Shown: piece after piece, positions 5,388 through 7,024 of the stretch
Layout: each line of letters starts with the position of its first letter
Numbering within the stretch: position 1 is the stretch's first letter
From: a bacterium
Lineage (GTDB): Bacteria > Krumholzibacteriota > Krumholzibacteriia > LZORAL124-64-63
DNA: 7,024 bases
Assembly (NCBI GenBank): GCA_030635025.1
Contig: DAOVZQ010000130.1
Coordinates: 1-7,024, forward strand
Direction of reading: 5' to 3'
Position numbers and translations under genes: made by a program
The notes under the pieces: generated by a model
Seen by the model: only the letters and a program-made list of their open reading frames with translations
What the model was told of the DNA's origin: nothing
Databases searched by the model: none

Positions 5388-6530
5388 ATGATTAAGACGG
5401 CCATCAAATACCTCCCGATCCTGCTGTTCGCGGGGATATTCCTCATGAGCGCATGCGCTGCAGCCCAGGACCACGCGCCTATCGCGCTCGAGAGCGACGA
5501 TCAGGAACGCTACTATTTCTATCACGGCTACGACTACGGCACGGACGCACTGATCCACCCCCTGCGCATGATCATCAACGGCGGCTATGGGATCATGCAG
5601 CTGTCCAACCGGCACAACCACCCGCTGGACATCAACTACCGGCAGGGCTGGAAAAACGTCTGGCGCAACCTGTTGAATCCCGTCACCGCCATCGAGCAGG
5701 AGGGGTGGTGGGATTTCATGAAGCGGGAGATCATCCCCATCAGCCTCGATTCGAAGCGGGCCCACTATTGGCCCAACTACACACAGCACCTGATCGGCGG
5801 CGGCATGAGCTACCGCATGATGGTGGAGTGGTACCGCGCCCACGACTATGCTCACCCGGGGATCTGGGGCGGATCGACCATCATGTTCTATCACCTGCTG
5901 AACGAGGTCGTGGAGAACGACAGCCGCGACACCTGGTCCACCGACCCCGTGGCCGACATCTGGCTCTTCGACCCGGCGAGCATCCTGCTCTTCAGCAGCG
6001 AGCGCGTCTGCGGCTTTTTCAGCAACACGCTGCATATGACGGACTGGTCCTACCAGCCGATGATCGATCTTGAACACAAGACCCTGGTGAACAACGGTCA
6101 GAACTTCGCCATGAAGCTGGACATGCCTTGGTGGGAGCGGAAGTGGGCCCTTTTCTATCACTATGGGACCCATGCGGAATTCGGAGTTACGCGGCGCTTC
6201 GACGGCGGCCGCAATGTGTCCTTTGGCGCAGGTCTGAAGGCCGACGAAATTCTCGATGTGACCGATTACCACGAGGGCGCGGAGCTGGCGGTGACCGGCG
6301 GCGTCTTCTACGATCGAAACGACTCGCTGCTGGCGTCGGTCCTCTGGGCCAAGTCAAAGGACTACAAGCTGCGCGTCAACCTCTACCCGGGACTCTTCGA
6401 ATTCTGGGGGCTGAAACCGGGCTTCATGTACAACCTGAACCGCAACCGCACGGGGGCTTTCGGCATATCCCTGCTGAACGCGCCGCTGCCTTTCGGGCTG
6501 TCCATCGGGGATGAACCTACGTTCGAATAG
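5388..6530 (+). CDS. Exported protein of unknown function, probably outer-membrane associated (possible DUF3943-like)
   Basis: The 380-residue product from the ATG at 5388 begins with a clear export signal (MIKTAIKYLP, then ILLFAGIFLM). SAC at 21-23 resembles a weak lipobox, with Met at the -3 position; cleavage after CAAA by signal peptidase I is the alternative. The middle part (about 45-210) is rich in Trp, Tyr and His. It has an HxxGGGxSY stretch (134-142), then HPGIWGGS, LNEVVEND and DPVADIWLFDPAS. From memory this order recalls the DUF3943 family of envelope proteins; a domain search is needed. From about 235 to the end, short alternating strands ending in Gly or Asn turns suggest a beta-barrel-like part. 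The frame is open back to 5193, with other ATGs at 5364 and 5367. None of these starts has a convincing ribosome binding site; 5388 was chosen because it puts the signal peptide at the N-terminus. It is transcribed away from the cytochrome operon and may share its regulation. Role unknown. Confidence 0.75.
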   Translation: MIKTAIKYLPILLFAGIFLMSACAAAQDHAPIALESDDQERYYFYHGYDYGTDALIHPLRMIINGGYGIMQLSNRHNHPLDINYRQGWKNVWRNLLNPVTAIEQEGWWDFMKREIIPISLDSKRAHYWPNYTQHLIGGGMSYRMMVEWYRAHDYAHPGIWGGSTIMFYHLLNEVVENDSRDTWSTDPVADIWLFDPASILLFSSERVCGFFSNTLHMTDWSYQPMIDLEHKTLVNNGQNFAMKLDMPWWERKWALFYHYGTHAEFGVTRRFDGGRNVSFGAGLKADEILDVTDYHEGAELAVTGGVFYDRNDSLLASVLWAKSKDYKLRVNLYPGLFEFWGLKPGFMYNLNRNRTGAFGISLLNAPLPFGLSIGDEPTFE

Positions 6531-6552
6531 GCGGGACCGGCTCTCACCTCAA

Positions 6553-6570
6553 AGTCTACACGTGTACACT
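6553..6570. repeat. Imperfect palindrome between convergent genes
   Basis: AGTCTACACGTGTACACT is self-complementary except for one C-C mismatch, with a perfect TACACGTGTA core. It lies in the 44-base gap between the stops of two convergent genes, where a shared terminator is expected. It has no T-run and forms only a short hairpin, so the terminator role is doubtful. Confidence 0.3.
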
Positions 6571-6574
6571 CTGA

Positions 6575-7024
6575 TCACCGCATGAGCAGGAACTTGCAGG
6601 CCGCCGCCTGGTCTGCGGCCGTCACGCGCGCAAAATAGACGCCGGACGTGGACCGTCGGCCGCGGTCGTCACGGCCGTCCCAGACCAGTTCCTGGGGACC
6701 GGAGGTCATCGTGACGCCGGAAACCAGGGTGCGTACGCATTGACCGGCCACATCGTAGATCTTCAGCTGGATGCTGCCCGTACGAGAGAGATTGAAGCGG
6801 AGCAGGTTGCCAGCGTCGATGCGCGCGGCGGTCAACATCAGTCCACCGGCGGAATCGACTATCGTGGCCACAGGAGCCTTGGAAACCGGGTCATCGAGGT
6901 GGCGCAATGCCGCCCAGGCGTCGATGCGCCCCCAGCCGTAGGCCGTATCATACTTGCCGCCGCCGCCGTTACCGTTACCGTGAACGGCCGTCCGGGTCAT
7001 CACATCCATCAACTCGCTCGGGGA
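6575..7024 (-). CDS. C-terminal part of a secreted subtilisin-like (S8) protease with FlgD-like Ig domain (runs off right edge)
   Basis: The frame is open from the right edge to a TGA at 6577-6575, giving the last 149 residues; the true start lies outside the window. Fragment residues 1-41 (SPSELMDVMTRTAV, then YGWGRIDAWAAL) match the final helices of S8 subtilases, which usually end in a YGxGxxxAxxAL motif. The catalytic Asp, His and Ser are not in view, so activity cannot be judged. Residues 73-149 form a FlgD-like Ig domain: LRFNLSRTGSIQLKIYDVAG, then VWDGRDDRGR and SGVYFARV, ending KFLLMR. This C-terminal module is common on secreted proteins of Eisenbacteria-, Krumholzibacteria- and Latescibacteria-like bacteria, where it is thought to act in surface attachment or sorting. 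The gene converges on the plus-strand gene across 44 bases. An apparent start at 7012 is a TTG inside the protease domain and is not real. Confidence 0.85.
   Translation of the reverse strand, partial: SPSELMDVMTRTAVHGNGNGGGGKYDTAYGWGRIDAWAALRHLDDPVSKAPVATIVDSAGGLMLTAARIDAGNLLRFNLSRTGSIQLKIYDVAGQCVRTLVSGVTMTSGPQELVWDGRDDRGRRSTSGVYFARVTAADQAAACKFLLMR

Noticed and set aside
5346..6272. 308-codon minus-strand frame
   Set aside because: It is antisense to the exported plus-strand protein, starts within the promoter region and shows no domain; His/Val-rich shadow.

Overview
The window appears to be chromosomal DNA of a GC-rich Gram-negative bacterium with a periplasm and an outer membrane. Four of its five genes encode exported proteins whose N-terminus is visible. 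One edge protein ends in a FlgD-like Ig domain and another carries FG-GAP/VCBS calcium-binding repeats. That mix, plus a very large multiheme cytochrome, fits uncultured lineages of the FCB superphylum or its relatives (Eisenbacteria-, Krumholzibacteria- or Latescibacteria-like). Deltaproteobacterial-type metal reducers share the cytochrome architecture. The lineage is inferred from protein style only.

Layout: (1) 1-522, minus strand: N-terminal part of a secreted FG-GAP/VCBS repeat protein that runs off the left edge. (2) 523-867: non-coding, AT-rich in part, with candidate promoters and inverted repeats. (3) 868-2340, minus: periplasmic transglutaminase-like protein with C-terminal TPRs. 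(4) 2360-5164, minus: the centrepiece, a 934-residue fusion of a 19-haem c-type cytochrome domain with a six-helix membrane cytochrome b domain. (5) 5165-5387: divergent intergenic region with a strong hairpin and ACGCGT palindromes. (6) 5388-6530, plus: exported protein of unknown function, probably of the outer membrane. (7) 6531-6574: short convergent gap. (8) 6575-7024, minus: C-terminal end of a secreted subtilisin-like protease with a FlgD-like tail, cut by the right edge.

The cytochrome and transglutaminase genes are 19 bases apart on one strand and look like a two-gene operon. The cytochrome has the architecture of inner-membrane quinol:multihaem-cytochrome oxidoreductases such as Geobacter CbcL, which move electrons from the quinone pool into the periplasm, often towards extracellular acceptors. 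This one has 19 CXXCH motifs, and its haem domain is visibly built from an internal tandem duplication: six successive haem motifs recur at an offset of exactly 243 residues. The transglutaminase-like partner has an intact Cys-His-Asp triad. Its role beside the cytochrome is unknown and is the most interesting functional question here. No RNA genes, CRISPR arrays, insertion sequences or phage genes were seen.
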